Shown here: one piece after another, positions 50,301 to 62,934 of the stretch
How positions within the stretch are numbered: position 1 is the stretch's first letter
How the letters are laid out: each line of letters begins with the position of its first letter
Assembly: GCF_037975245.1 (NCBI RefSeq)
Contig: NC_092567.1
Coordinates: 10,378,376 to 10,442,375, forward strand
Reading direction: 5' to 3'
DNA from: Apostichopus japonicus
Taxonomy: Eukaryota > Echinodermata > Holothuroidea > Aspidochirotida > Stichopodidae
DNA: 64,000 nt
Notes under the pieces: generated by a model
Seen by the model: only the letters and a program-made list of their open reading frames with translations
Databases searched by the model: none
Told to the model about the DNA's origin: nothing
Made by a program: the position numbers and the translations under genes

Positions 50301-51099
50301 ATTAAAATAATTATAATTCAAGCAAAATAGTCGGAATTGGATCAATAATTAAATAATTTGTATATTAAATTTTGAGTTTAAGCCTCGACAACCTTCTCTC
50401 TTGAAACTTGAATTTGATCTACCGTACATCTGCTTCTCTAAATTGCATTTTAATTATAAGAAACAACCTAATTGATTTAAATATAATTCTTCCAAATCTC
50501 CTTAAACTTTATAAAAACCTGGTATTAGTTAGAGTAGAAGTTTCCTTTTCATGATTCCTATAACATTATATTACATTTTCCTTCTGAAAGTTCTAAATAA
50601 AAATACAAATAAATTTGATCATTTTTTTTCTTCAAAATATAGATAATCTCAATTATTATTGACCCATTTCTTATAAAATTCTCAACCCGCCATTGAGATT
50701 TGTTTCCTATTAACTAATAAATAAAAATATGTAGCCTCCCATTCCTATTTTATTAATCCTAACTAGCTATCAAAACTTTAATTAATAATTTAATTGTAAA
50801 ACAATAAAACTAACCCTTTAATCCTACATTACCACTTTATTTTTCTCTAATCAAATCTAATTATTCCTGTTTATATTTGTCTCCCCTTAAAATCAGCCCC
50901 TTATTTCCATTCCAATAACTGATTCCTTCTTACAAATAAACACGACCTAAATGTCCTAGTTTATTGCTTAACTTTCCATTATTTTTATTTCGTTATTTTA
51001 ATTATTTATAATATTATAATAATTATTCTAATTCTAACCAAATCCAATCTATTTATCTCTATCTACTCTATTATCAGTAACTCTATTCTTTCATTCTAG
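47300..51099. other. A+T-rich non-coding sequence
   Basis: 47400-47780 is a degenerate AAATTTCAA/TTTTATCTCAAA repeat with a G-run at 47836-47849. From about 49000 the sequence becomes strongly A+T-rich and, toward 50400-51090, pyrimidine-biased, ending in the LRR-exon acceptor. The open frame at 48330-48650 has no supporting signal. Confidence 0.45.
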
Positions 51100-51308
51100 A
51101 TTCCTATCTACACTGTGTATCTATTCCAGTGCTCTCCTAGAATTGATGAGCCTGGTCTGAACCTTATCCTTCAGTCTGGTCTCTCTCTCTCTATCCTGAG
51201 TTCTCTCCAGAAGCTGTGGATCTATGACGACAACAGGAGACCAACTAATGAAGAGTTGGAGGCCATCTTATCTTACTCCTCACAGTGTACAAGCTTGAAG
51301 GATCTGTG
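51100..51308 (+). CDS. leucine-rich-repeat exon of the NLR-like receptor
   Basis: Acceptor TTTCATTCTAG ends at 51099 and donor GTAAGT begins at 51309. The 209-nt exon reads from phase 0: IPIYTVYLFQCSPRIDEPGL, then LILQSGLSLSILSSLQKLW, and later ILSYSSQCTSLKDL. Spacing of leucines fits LRR units. Its start in phase 0 matches the end of the NACHT exon, and the joined text ...IAARYD|IPIYTVYL... resembles the NACHT-to-LRR junction of echinoderm NLRs (family knowledge). It ends TG, with the codon finished by the next exon. LRRs in NLRs usually sense ligand or hold the receptor inactive. The 34-kb distance is the main doubt about whether it belongs to the same transcript. Confidence 0.8.
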
Positions 51309-54300
51309 GTAAGTATTCCGGTGTAGATGTTAGAATCAACATAACAGTTAAACAGTGAATTAATTTAATTAATAAATGTTATCAATATTAAACTAACAAT
51401 ATAGAATGTAAAGTCTGCTGTATTTTTATGTCAAGGATGTTATTTAATTAGTTTAGTTGAATTTATTTTAATAATAAGGTCATCGTGAAAAGAATTTTGT
51501 AGGATATTATGATACTGTAAATAAAACAAAATATAATGTATTAATAAGAAATATTTTAAGAGGGTGTTGGTAGAGAGGGGTGGAGGGGTGGGTGTGGGTT
51601 GTTTAAACTGTTCTTTGTTAATTTTATGTTAAAATTTAACTAAATAGGTTTTAGAATTACAGGAATGTTTATTAGGATAAATTAAGAGATATATAGACAA
51701 GGAAATTGGATTTTAATAATTCTGGCGAGTAAAATTAATATTCTAAAGTAAAGTTTTATAAGGGATAACTGGTAATTTTGACTGAAACCTCCGAAATAGT
51801 TGATTTTAATTATGTACAATTAATATAAGAAACAAAAGAGATTGAAAATCGTTATTAATTTTAAAGTAGTAAAATGATGGCAATAATAATAGCATAAACT
51901 CCTCAAAATTTTGATCAGATTATGATACTCTAGCAAAACTGAAATGCATGAAAAACAAGCAACCAATAAAATAGTTTTAGTTGTCAAAATTTAAAAAAAT
52001 AGTTACTCAAAATAAGTTAACTACTTAAAACAAAATAAAAGTTAACTAGAAGGAAATATATAATTGCAATTGAGTTAACTATATAGTTAAAATAATGTAT
52101 TGCAATAAATATCATTAAAGGCAAATCTGTATATCTGATAAATTTCAAAGGTTCAAATTTAATCCGCTTAAACTACATCACTTTTTATGTTATAGTTTGA
52201 AATACGACGTTATACAAATTAAGCTTAATTATGATTTATGCTTATATTTTAACCTAATTTTTAAACATTAATTACCAAATTAACCGAGAGTTTCAACATT
52301 GTATCATTGATAACTTTAAACAAAAACTGTTTAATATTTTAATATTCCTCGTATTAATGTTACTTCATACTTGATTCGATCATGACGTCCCTGCTTGGTC
52401 CGTTCCAATGTAGTGTTATTCTAGACACCCCCCCCCCACCCACCCAACCCCTCCTCTCGCCTCCTCTCGCCTTCTTTGCTCTCACAGATCAAACCTCGTA
52501 AAAGTTTCTCCTTTCCGTCTTTACCATTCACAACATAATCAGTAACATCTTCAACTTACAGCTGACATGTTACTAAAAAAAGAAAATATTTAAGTCGCAC
52601 CCGTCCCACCCCCCCCCCCCCCCTCCACCGGGCATCACCCAAATCTCGAAAGAGAAGACAAAAGCTATTGAGTAGTTACATGAATAGAATATATGAGAAC
52701 GAACGATGCTTAACGTATGTTATATGTGAAACAACGCCATTCCGGGAATAAGTGTGACCGCGGAGAAAAATATTACTGGAAATAACACCCTTCGGGGCTT
52801 TTGTTTGGTCTGACCATGGAGGTAAAATGGTCTGACTATAAACAAAATGTAACAGAGGATGTTGATTCCCTATCTAGACTAAATACTTTACCCCAATCCA
52901 AGTGTGCTCTTGGTTAATTTTAGTCTCGCCTCCTCTGCCACTCCCCTTCAGACAGCTTACCTGTACCCACCACCACCCCTTTCTTTGCCGCCCCCCCCCC
53001 CTCGCACATCATCTTTTTTAGGGAGCCCTTCAAATCAATTTCGTTTCTACCCGATAACATCATCACCGTTTTAGTACACACAGTAGGCCTACTCTACTCC
53101 TACAATAGTTTTCTGCACAGACGATTGATTCAAACAATTTATTTCTTAAGTAAAATAAGTTAACGGTAAATATGACACACCTGGATCTCCCGTAAATACC
53201 TAATTAGCATAACAATAGATGACCTTAGGCAGTTAATGCTAATGAATAGAAAGATAAACGAGCCACACGTGTATATTGTACACCTGGAATGTTGTAACTG
53301 CCATGCAACGTAACCATGGAAACCGACGATAAGTAGGTCAGTCCGTGTCTAGCAGTGGCTGGGAATAATGAATTATTTTATTCAATACGGGTTAAGTATA
53401 TATCAAACAGCTATTCAGTGATACTGTATGTCATATGCTGTGATATTACGACGTGTTCTCATTATTATTCTTTGTTTATATATTTTAAATGAGTAAACTT
53501 GATTTCCTTGGTTGTTTAATACATCCCTCACTTGCTCCTCTCCCTAATTTTATAGAAGGATTGTTTTATTTCCCTTTCTTTGTTTTTTTTTCCCTTTATG
53601 TACTTCTCGTTGGTATAAGGAAGTCTGCCTAATTAGCACATACTTGAATAGCCCTTAATATAATTCACATATCTGATATGTGACTACAAGCATTGCGGGT
53701 TCTTAATTGCCTAGTTTATGGAGAACAGTTTTGTTCTTTGAAGTTGATTACACGGTTAAAAGGTGGAGATAAAATATTGCTCGTGTTTAGCAGGGAGAAA
53801 GTAATTCGAAGGTTCATGTCGCCTTACCAAATCTGAAATATAGTAATAATAACCAAGTTAATATATTTCTCAGCCATAAATCATAAACAAGCAAACAACA
53901 ACACGAGCAAGAAAACAAAGCACATAAGATCCTTTAAGATTCGTTTTATGAGATCTTTTATCTCTTTAAATATCTAATTATATACTGCACTAGTTCTTTT
54001 TTATCTACACAGAACAGGCGAAAGTGATTAAATTATTCCATCGAAGTTTAAAATGTATAATGGATAACGACAACTAGAAATCGATTTCAAATTTGCAACT
54101 TAACTGTTTTTAGCGAATTTAGAAAGGCTTAGAAGGCTGTCATCATCGTCTTTAGACTTTCTTCCAAATGGTTTACAGTATCGTTGTAACACACGCTAAC
54201 AAAATGAAGTACATATTTCTATCCCCGGTACACATATGAATGAATCTACAAGTATACAATCAGAATAAACACTTATACAACTGCCAGGGTCATATCCAGG

Positions 54301-55360
54301 TCGTAAATATGGCCACGGTTCGTATAGTTTTGTTGCTGAGAAGGAAAAAAAAAAGAAGAAATAGTTATTCACTTGTTGAAATGAATTCATTGCGTCATAA
54401 TTTGCGATGTTTTACATGAATCATGGTGGTATGCTTATTAAAACTGAACATAAGTATATTGTGATAGTAACATGCATGGTCGACAAGTAAAAAGAAAAAG
54501 AAAGGAAAATTAAACAGAAAAGAAACCGAAGGAGAGGTGTTGTGTTCCTAGAAATACAGTTAGTAGAGATCTGTGGGTTATTGTATTCCGTCGGTCGCAC
54601 ATCCGGGGTTTTCCTCCCGTCAAATCGCAGCGAATAGAGTGAAAACATTTAAAGTAATTGTGTCTAAATATCGCGAGTCTACGCTTTCAGAACGCCTAAA
54701 GAGAAAGATGAATACTCTACGCATAGACCTCTATATATGCATAAGAATGCAAGATAAAGTTGTGAACACTTCGTGACGGGTGGGCTAGGTGTTTCAGCGT
54801 TTACATAACGCGTTGCCAATTTTTCAGCAATGTTGTTTGCTCTCAATAAATCAACGATTACGTAAGACATGATCGAAGTTTTGAACTGTTGAAGAACCAT
54901 AAACCCGAATTTTGCATACCTAATAAAAGTAAGTCACTATCTTCTCTCAACTTTGTTGACCCATTTCGTATGTATACACACGCTCAGTTATCTCAACACT
55001 ACACATTGTTTTAGCCCCAGCCACACGGAGTAATGTACATTATACAGGACAACAAACTCGGCGATAAATAGTTTTATAGTTTTATAGATACATTTTATCA
55101 ATAAAACCAAGGTGAATAGTGTTTGACCTGTAAATTTAAGCAAGTTTGAACACTTCACTGTTCATCGATATGACTTCAAGCATTAGCGCTTTTTTGGTTT
55201 CGATGATAATCGTAACGTATGCATTCATGCAGGCGGAGAGTGTGTCTGAATGTAATACAATTGTGTGTGTGTGTGGGTGTGTTTGTATTATCGGACCTCA
55301 AAGGACGATGACTTGACTATATACACATGTATGTGTGTGTGTGTATGTGTGTGACGCCTC
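51309..55360. other. intron, non-coding
   Basis: A+T-rich, with C-runs at 52428-52437 and 52608-52623 and pyrimidine-rich patches near 52430-52480 and 52920-53010. (GT)n tracts occur at about 55261-55290 and 55325-55352. No exon seen. Confidence 0.45.
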
Positions 55361-55364
55361 GCTT

Positions 55365-55925
55365 GTAAACACGATATCTCAAGTAGGGAAGCTTGGACCA
55401 ATCTAAAATTTGGTGTATATAGGTACCACATTGAGTACAAGAATCCTTTTGTTTTGTGGGGAGGTCATTTGGGGTCACTAGGGGCCAAATACTGAAAATC
55501 TTGTAAACGCGATATCTCAAGGAGGTAAACTTGGACCAATCTCATATTTCGTGAATAGTAGGACCACATTGAGGAGCAACAGCCTATGTTTTTTGTGGAG
55601 ATCAAAGGTCATTTGGGGTCACCGGGGTCAAATTGAGAAAACCTTGTAAACACGATATCTCAAGAAGAAAAGCTTGGATCAAACTTGCATTTCGTGTGAA
55701 CGAGTACCGCATTGAGTTCAAGATCCCTTTTGTTTTTGGTGGAGGTCCAAGTGCATTTGGGGTCACTAGAGGTCAAATTGTGAAAAACCTGTAAACACGA
55801 TTACTCAAGAAGCGAAGGTTGGACGAAATTCATATTTAGTATGTAGTTGGTACACGTTCAGTACAACATTTTATTGAGGTCAAAGGTCACTGGAGTCACC
55901 AGACGCCAAATTGTGGAAACCTTGT
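55365..55925. repeat. tandem repeat, about 140-bp unit, four copies
   Basis: The phrase TGTAAACACGATATCTCAAG opens units near 55367, 55502, 55647 and 55791. Each is followed by a TTGGACCAATC-like stretch, CCACATTGAG and GGTCATTTGGGGTCAC. Unit length varies from 135 to 145 bp. Confidence 0.9.
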
Positions 55926-55929
55926 TTTA

Positions 55930-57515
55930 TAAGCTACCGTATCTCCCACAAACCAGCCTATCAGATAACGTGTGCGTTACGCCTCACACAAATATGAGGC
56001 CCTTGGCAATTGGAAATAAGCTTATGGGCATCCGTAGAATCTAAACCTAAAACACGAACATATTTGCATTTGCCGCTCGGAAGCCTTATTTTGCGTGCCG
56101 AAAGGTGTATTTTGTAATACAGCGGTTGTGTTGGACGTTTTTCGTCTTATTTATTTCAGGTTGGATGTAGTTTCGTTGTGACCAGTCAGCGTTTATGAAC
56201 TTAACAGTTCGTCTAGTTAGATTTTTTACTATGACCAATCTCAATGCGAAATAATTGTGTAAAATGGTCTTAGTTTGGCAGTGAGTTTCACGAGCTTTTG
56301 TCTGGATCGGTTATTAATCCAAATTTGTGTAGTCTCTTCCACCAGTTTCAGCATAGCTAGCTATTGGCCTTGAAAGTAACGTTCGACTTTCATCACGTTT
56401 ATGATTATGGGACAACTTGAACGAACCTGGCTAGGCCTGTGAGCAATTTTATGTTGTGAAGGCCAGCAACGGTTGGGTAGAATAGGGTTCGTTAACACAA
56501 CAACGTGAAGAATACTAGTCAGAATACCAATACACTTAAGCTTGGCGAAACATCTCCATTATTTCTTAAGGCAATTTTCCTACAGGCTATCAGTCATAAT
56601 TCGTTTTGAGACAAGTTTTCTGGAGAGATCTTAAAGCCTCAGATTATCATTGCGTAAAAGATCGCTTTGATTTAAGCAGTGAAATGGAGTAAGAGCGATA
56701 TTTTTCGCGCACCAATATGCAGCTAAAGACAGATAATTAATTGGGAAATTGTACGAAGTCGCCGCTCTAATTGAACAGCGGTTCAAAGTAGCAGTGAGGT
56801 ACTGTATATGCTTAGGACTCCCGCACACCTAGTTTCTGTATAGTATATGCCTATAAGGCATATAAAGTAGAGGAGCCCTAATGTAACAGAAGCCAAGCCA
56901 AGGTATTTTACAGATGTTGTATTTTTAATTGTTTGAGACACTACAGTAGGCCTACATGCTTATTTACGATTCTGCGTCATGTTTTACTTTGTTCAACACT
57001 TACTTTTGGTGGGAAATAGTTTGAATTTCATACTGCAAAGAAGCAAAACTTTCTAATGTGCAATTACGTAGCACCATGTATCTGTCTAACTGCCTAACCT
57101 TTGTTCATATAAAGTATTAATGTTGCAGATCTGTACTTTGGAGACTTGACCAACAATCATAGTCCTAGTGGCGAGTGGAATTTGGCGAGTAGATTTTTAG
57201 TCATTTTTTGATGTCCGACGTCCACGTACGACTAGCTAGAATGCGATGTATGCACTGTCAGTGTAATAAGTGTATGCAGTCAGCTCGTCAGTATAGCCTA
57301 CAGTGCAGTGTACGACTGTACGAGTATGCATGTATAGGAAAACTGTGAACTGATGGCGCGCTTGCATTACAGATGGTCACACACATCTCTCTACTATTTA
57401 CTGCTTTGGACCCTCAACTTCCAACAGCTTCCCCTCCCCCTGGTAGCCCTGTACAGTGCACCTATAGACACGTTTTCATGATATTTGTTTTGCTTTTCTG
57501 TCTTGGGACTCTTGG
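55930..57515. other. intron, non-coding
   Basis: Unique sequence. I find no supported exon, RNA gene or array. Confidence 0.4.
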
Positions 57516-57517
57516 CC

Positions 57518-57725
57518 CAGGTGTGGATCCAGGAGGGGCGCACACGATGCACGCCCCCCTCTTTTCTATGACCACTGATTGTTTGACCATACTACGAAAA
57601 ATGAGCAATTATATATGGAGGTTATCCTTTCCAGATGCTGGGAAATCGCATCTGAGCGCATCTACAATTCGAATTTTCTTGGGGGAGTTTCCCTAAACCC
57701 CCCAACCATGCTTTCTCGCCTTCCG
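57518..57725. mobile_element. transposon fragment
   Basis: CAGGTGTGGATCCAGGAGGGGCG resembles a hAT-like left end, followed by A+T-rich sequence and a C-rich stretch. No right end found. Confidence 0.35.
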
Positions 57726-59812
57726 TGCTCGCTCGCACCCGACCCACGTTAGTTGATGCAAAGTGAGACTCACAACTCACAAGGTAGTAAAAAAGTTACC
57801 ACATCGTGGGCTCGGTTACGTCATAAATAGAGTTGTGTGACGTCATCACTCACTAATGTTTGCACGCGGCACTCAAAAATAATTCAGTGGAAAATGAGGC
57901 ACTGAGTTTGTGTGATCTTGGACAAGTATGCTACTGCATTGAAGTCATCGAAATCTCAATGCATTTTGCATTTTGGTTATCTTTGGAAAGGAGGGGTGGG
58001 GGTGGGTTCCAAATATGACTTGCGTCCGTTGGGAGGGGTTTAAACGGGAGAACCCTTTTATTAAAATATAACCTTTAATAAATAGTTTTCAATGCTGTAG
58101 AAATATAAATTATTAGTTCAACAATTATTTCCAGTATTTTGCCTACATGTACATTGAGTTGTTATGTCCGCTATAGCCATTACAGTATTTATGACATTAA
58201 TGCAATATTCGAAAGCGCCTGTAAACCAGTCACTGGATAGATGCAGAAAACTAACGATTGTAAGAAAAAGTTTTACATAAGAAATATCAGTATATGCGTT
58301 AATTATGCTAATTAGATACAAGGAACTTAACCTATATATTTTCTTTCCATTGTCCGGAGTAGTGTTTTACATAGAACTGGGCAATTCAGGTATAAGGTAG
58401 GATGATACTGAGCTAGACTTTAACATATTTATTGGATATTATGCACTATATGTTACCGGTTGATCCAGATAATTTCATTTCATGCTCGATAAACTCAAGT
58501 GCCCTCTTGTTGTTGTGTGTTTGTAACAAGTGCCTTCATGTCTAAAAATTTGCTATTTGGCTTCAAAATAATAATAATGATAAAATATGCAGTTCATAAG
58601 TACCGGTATAAAGAAAACTTTTGCTGAAAACTTTTGCCTCCCCTTCAGTGGTTGTGCCTCCACCTTCCAATAAAACTTTTCTTTTGCGAATCAACGACGA
58701 TGGCATTAGCGTATTCTTAACAAAGTATGACCAGGAAGTCTTGATAACTCCTCGGTATGAAGGGTGTCGGGTATTTTGGACACATGCAGCTCTTCATTGA
58801 GAACATAGTTGAATGGGAAGATTCGATTGTGTAATGGTTAAGGACATTATTATCAACTCCACAAAAATGTTATAATTTTGTGCGATTTGATTTAGATCAA
58901 TGACAAAAAACAATGCGTGCAATGTGATGAAATTATTGAATGTTGCTATTGAATAAATACTTAATAACGTTGGTATATCATATAATAGTAACAATTTGTG
59001 TTTGACTTCAACCCGAGATGACAAATTGTTGCGCCGAGTAAAGAATGTTGCTATGTCCTCGACCCTCCTATCCCTCTACCTTCTATTTCTCTTCCGTTTT
59101 AGTGCAAGATTGTGCAGGTTTGTCATTCCGAAATTACGTTGAAAAATGTAATTTGTAGCATCTTAAACTATTCTGAGATTAAGAAACAATTTTCAGTTTT
59201 AAGATTCATAATTTCTAGATTTTATATTTTACCACTGCGCTCTAACAATCTCAGACATTTTAGTTCTCATTTAAAAGTGAGAATGGTTCACGAAAACGAT
59301 TTATATTATCAATCAATTTACCGAAAATAACATACGGAAAAAATCACGTGATCCGAGCGGGAAATGGCAAGCGGTTGTTACAAGGATTTGCTCCGTTTAC
59401 TTAGTTTATTTTGTACAATGTTGTATTTCTACATGTTTGAACAACTTTAAATTAATTGATAATTTAAGCATACAGACAATTTAGCCAATTATGATCATGT
59501 GGACAGCTATACTTTTCACAGTTACTACCAACCGCATATAATTTACATACAGTAGAGTAGTTCCAATTATCATCATTATTATCTAAATTGCTATATCCAT
59601 TCTAATTTATTTCCTTGTAATCGTTGAAACACAAGACTATTGATTGTAATTAGTTCTGATTAGAATGATCAATCAGATGTGATCTATTTCCTTGTTATTT
59701 ATTGTTTACTTTGTTTATCTTCATTGATTTAGTAAACAATAAACCTGACTAGGAGGACATTCCTCTACGTCTTCTACATCTTACACGATGATTACTCTAC
59801 TTCTATCCTTAG
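57726..59812. other. intron, non-coding
   Basis: Unique A+T-rich sequence ending in a TACTTCTATCCTTAG acceptor. No other feature is supportable. Confidence 0.4.
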
Positions 59813-59889
59813 GTTTTATCGGTACAATCTGCCAGACACTATTCCGGTTGGATCCATTCCATTATCCTTGAAATCAAGAAATGTGAAAG
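59813..59889 (+). CDS. third NLR exon, LRR continuation
   Basis: Acceptor CTTCTATCCTTAG, 77 nt, donor GTAATG. Its first base completes the TG left by the LRR exon to make tryptophan, and the joined frame reads ...CTSLKDLWFYRYNLPDTIP then VGSIPLSLKSRNVK with no stop. The ...LW-[FY]..Y.LP..IPVGS..LSL.SRNV pattern is what I would expect after that exon in echinoderm NLRs (family knowledge). One base is left over for a further exon. I searched to 64000 and found none in the right phase, so the gene's 3' end is probably outside the window. Confidence 0.7.
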
Positions 59890-62800
59890 GTAATGTCAAA
59901 ATGACGTCATAATGAACGCACTTAAAATTTCTTACATTTAATTAAAGGCTTTACCTACAATGTGAATTTCTTTTGACTTGTTGATTGTTGTTGATTCACA
60001 TACAAGTGAGTAATGAATCAGCAACACATGATTGCCATTTTATATGAAGGAGACACCCAGAACAGAGTCTTGTGATAGTAAACAACGAACTGAATAATAT
60101 AAATATAACAACACTTAATATTGCTAAGCTTGGTTAATTTAAGAGATAAGTAATGTTCCTTTCATTTCGCTCCTTCGAGATCACTGCACTATAAGATGTT
60201 TTCTGAGTAGCCATCACATCAATCGATGCTTTAAATCTATTTCCAAGAAGTAGTGGTATCATACACTTTGGGCAACTTAAATACATAGCGACAATGATTG
60301 TGTAAGGTTTTGAAATAATGTTGTGCACCTCGAAGACTGTCAACCCCACCCCCGCCCCCCCCCCCCGTTAAACACCATTTTAAACACATACACACCTCCG
60401 CTTCAACCATTCTTTCAATCTGAATTGCAGAATAAAGCCGCGAAGTTTAACTTAACTTCTTTTCCAAGTAATGCAAACGAAGTTCTTGTTTCTCTGAAAT
60501 TGCTGCAAAGTGTATTAAAAAACAAGCGAAAACAAAACAAAGACCAAAAATGTATCGTACTCGAAATATACTAATAAGTATCATTAGCATAAAGACTTTA
60601 AAAAGGCAAATATAAGACACTCGTTCTGTAGTTTGTAAATGAATAGAGGGTCGTCAAAGCTGTTATCATATAGGGGGAGGAGGGAGGGGGTCTGTGGTAT
60701 ATCTCCAGAAATAGGGGAGGTTTAGACTTCAAATGATACCTTCTGAGGCATAGTTAGACTTATTTGACTTGACTTGAATTATGTCCAATATCTAAGTCTA
60801 AACGCAACATTGTGTTTTAACTATAAAGTTATTTTGAAATGCGTGGTGGTTGTGGGGTGGTCGGGAGACACCAACCACCTATATTAGTAGCAATAAAATG
60901 TGGGTAATGATTTGAGACAAAGTATGAGAACTATATGTAAATTTAAAACCATTTTTTTTATTTATACATTTACGAAAACAGAATCGGTCTGTCTGTTACT
61001 CCCTTACGTCTACATTTCCCGAGGTTTTTATCACATTTGGCTAATAAAATGAAGCAGCTATCCGCAGAAAATTGAGTTCTTCTCTTAGATAGATTTCTGT
61101 GTTTCAAAATGTATTCAAGAGAACGACACATATCTTCAAAGGGTGCAGCTTAAGTCTAGCGGATCCCCACGAGCCTGCTTGGAATACATTATAGATAACT
61201 ATAATTTATATATTACATCTGTTTTGTGTTTTAGTACTTTAAAATCGCTACGAGAGAACAAAGGATATCACCAATTGCAAAAACTTCAGAGGGCTTCCCT
61301 CCTGGAATTAACCATGGGCTTGAAATATATTCCAGAGAAAGCCCCTCGACCCCGCTTGAGCTCTCAGAAACGTTCTGTACAATTTTGAGCTTAAGCTTCT
61401 TCAGGACAACCCTTCCGAGGTCTTCGAATGACACCCTTTAATAACATTAAACTATCGAAGAAAAATATCTAAGTTACATTTTTGGTCTGTAAATCTGCAT
61501 ACAAAGCAAAATGTGGATAAAACAGGCTTTATGCTTATTAGATGAGTACTAGTTTAATTTTCTAGCCATCAATATACATATTGTGTATCGATTCGATACA
61601 GTTTTACATCGATAGTATATACTTAATGAGGAAACGATGTATACTTTATTACATCTAACGCGTGTTATCTGTCAAACTCATTATTTTTGTTTGATTTTCG
61701 CTGAGATGCTACACTGTCATAAAGAAAACTTAACTATTAGAGTAACCACTAATCTTGCAAGTAGTAGTTAAGAGAGTGATTCAGATACAATTCAAGTAAT
61801 TTTATTCATTGGTCAACGCCTAAATACAAGAAAAGATCAGTAATGTTTTTTATTGAATGTTTCAACTGTATGGTCCACCATCTTGTCGCAGACGTCTAAC
61901 AAAAACTGTAGACGTTATAGGATTCATTGTAGTCGTTTAAGTGAGTTATAACTAACCGATTGCATTACTAGAAAGAAACGAACACAGGCGAGTGGTCATG
62001 TGCAGGAGAGGAGGTATACAAATTTCACGCCGTGCTTCTTGCTCATGTGAAAGCATGAAAGCAGTTACGCAACCCACACCCCCCTCAGAAAACGGGTACC
62101 CGTCTTGTGTGCTTTCGATTCGGGTACACGAATGTTCGGTCCGGTACCCGGGTACTCGGGTACCCGACTCAGGCCCTAGAATGTTCTTACTCATTAAATA
62201 AAAATAATGCTGAAGAGAAAGTTTTCATCTCTTCGCTGGATCAAGTAAATTATCATGGATGCAACTATGCTGCAGGCTATGGTAGTCTCTGATGAAAAAG
62301 GAATTATCATGGTTATTCACATAAGGTACGTGTTTCTTGAGTTTAATGGAAATGAACATTGCTCATATCGTCAACAGTATTGTTACGGAATCATAACCGT
62401 AAAATTATGGACTAGCAGTTAGTTATAGCAGGTGGGTAGATCTGAACCGGTAAAACGGCCGATTGTTTAATAGAGTGCGCACTTCAATTATGATATCTTT
62501 GTAAGATCGGCTGCAATAGTCTAGGCTCGCATTCAAATTCCGGAATCAGAAAATGTCAACAAACAGAAACAAAGAGATGTTACAATAGTCTGTTCTATTT
62601 CAATTCAACAAGTATTGTAATTGTATACAATTGCTGCTGATATTTCTGTTTAGTTCGTGTTGTAGCTTTGTCAAGGCCTATTGATGATCTGAAAGACAAA
62701 CCACGACACAAAACATAATTTATATTGATATGATATTTTCATTCATAGTAATTTACATGTAAGTGTTTTTTGTCTCCATCAACACTTCTGTCGATAATAT

Positions 62801-62930
62801 ACTTTAGATGTAGGTTTCTTGAAACTTCTTGGAGATTTGGACAGTGTTATTGTTCAATGTTATAATTGTGCATGTCAAGTCATAGTAACACGATGTTAGA
62901 TTATACTAACCTTCCTCCTACATGTAAGAG
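59890..62930. other. non-coding sequence after last exon found
   Basis: C-run at 60355-60366 and G-rich patch near 60674-60690. At 62085-62175 there are several CGGGTACCCG palindromes, perhaps a worn transposon end. A short open segment with acceptor and donor (62276-62327) is in the wrong phase for the NLR gene. Confidence 0.4.
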
Positions 62931-62934
62931 TTGC

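Larger units (their letters stand above)
16860..51099 (+). other. proposed 34.2-kb intron of the NLR gene
   Basis: Bounded by GTAAGT at 16860 and a TTTCATTCTAG acceptor ending at 51099, with matching phase 0 on both sides. It holds all the duplications, transposons and the possible nested minus-strand gene listed below. The alternative is that the two exon groups belong to neighbouring incomplete NLR genes. Positions 16870-17430 are plain A+T-rich sequence. Confidence 0.55.

Noticed and set aside
61143-61388. Possible fourth NLR exon after TTTTGTGTTTTAG near 61233
   Set aside because: In the phase required by the exon ending at 59889 it meets a stop within three codons.
62276-62327. Small exon with GCTGCAG acceptor and GTACGTG donor
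   Set aside because: Open only in phase 0, which does not match the one-base overhang of the preceding NLR exon.
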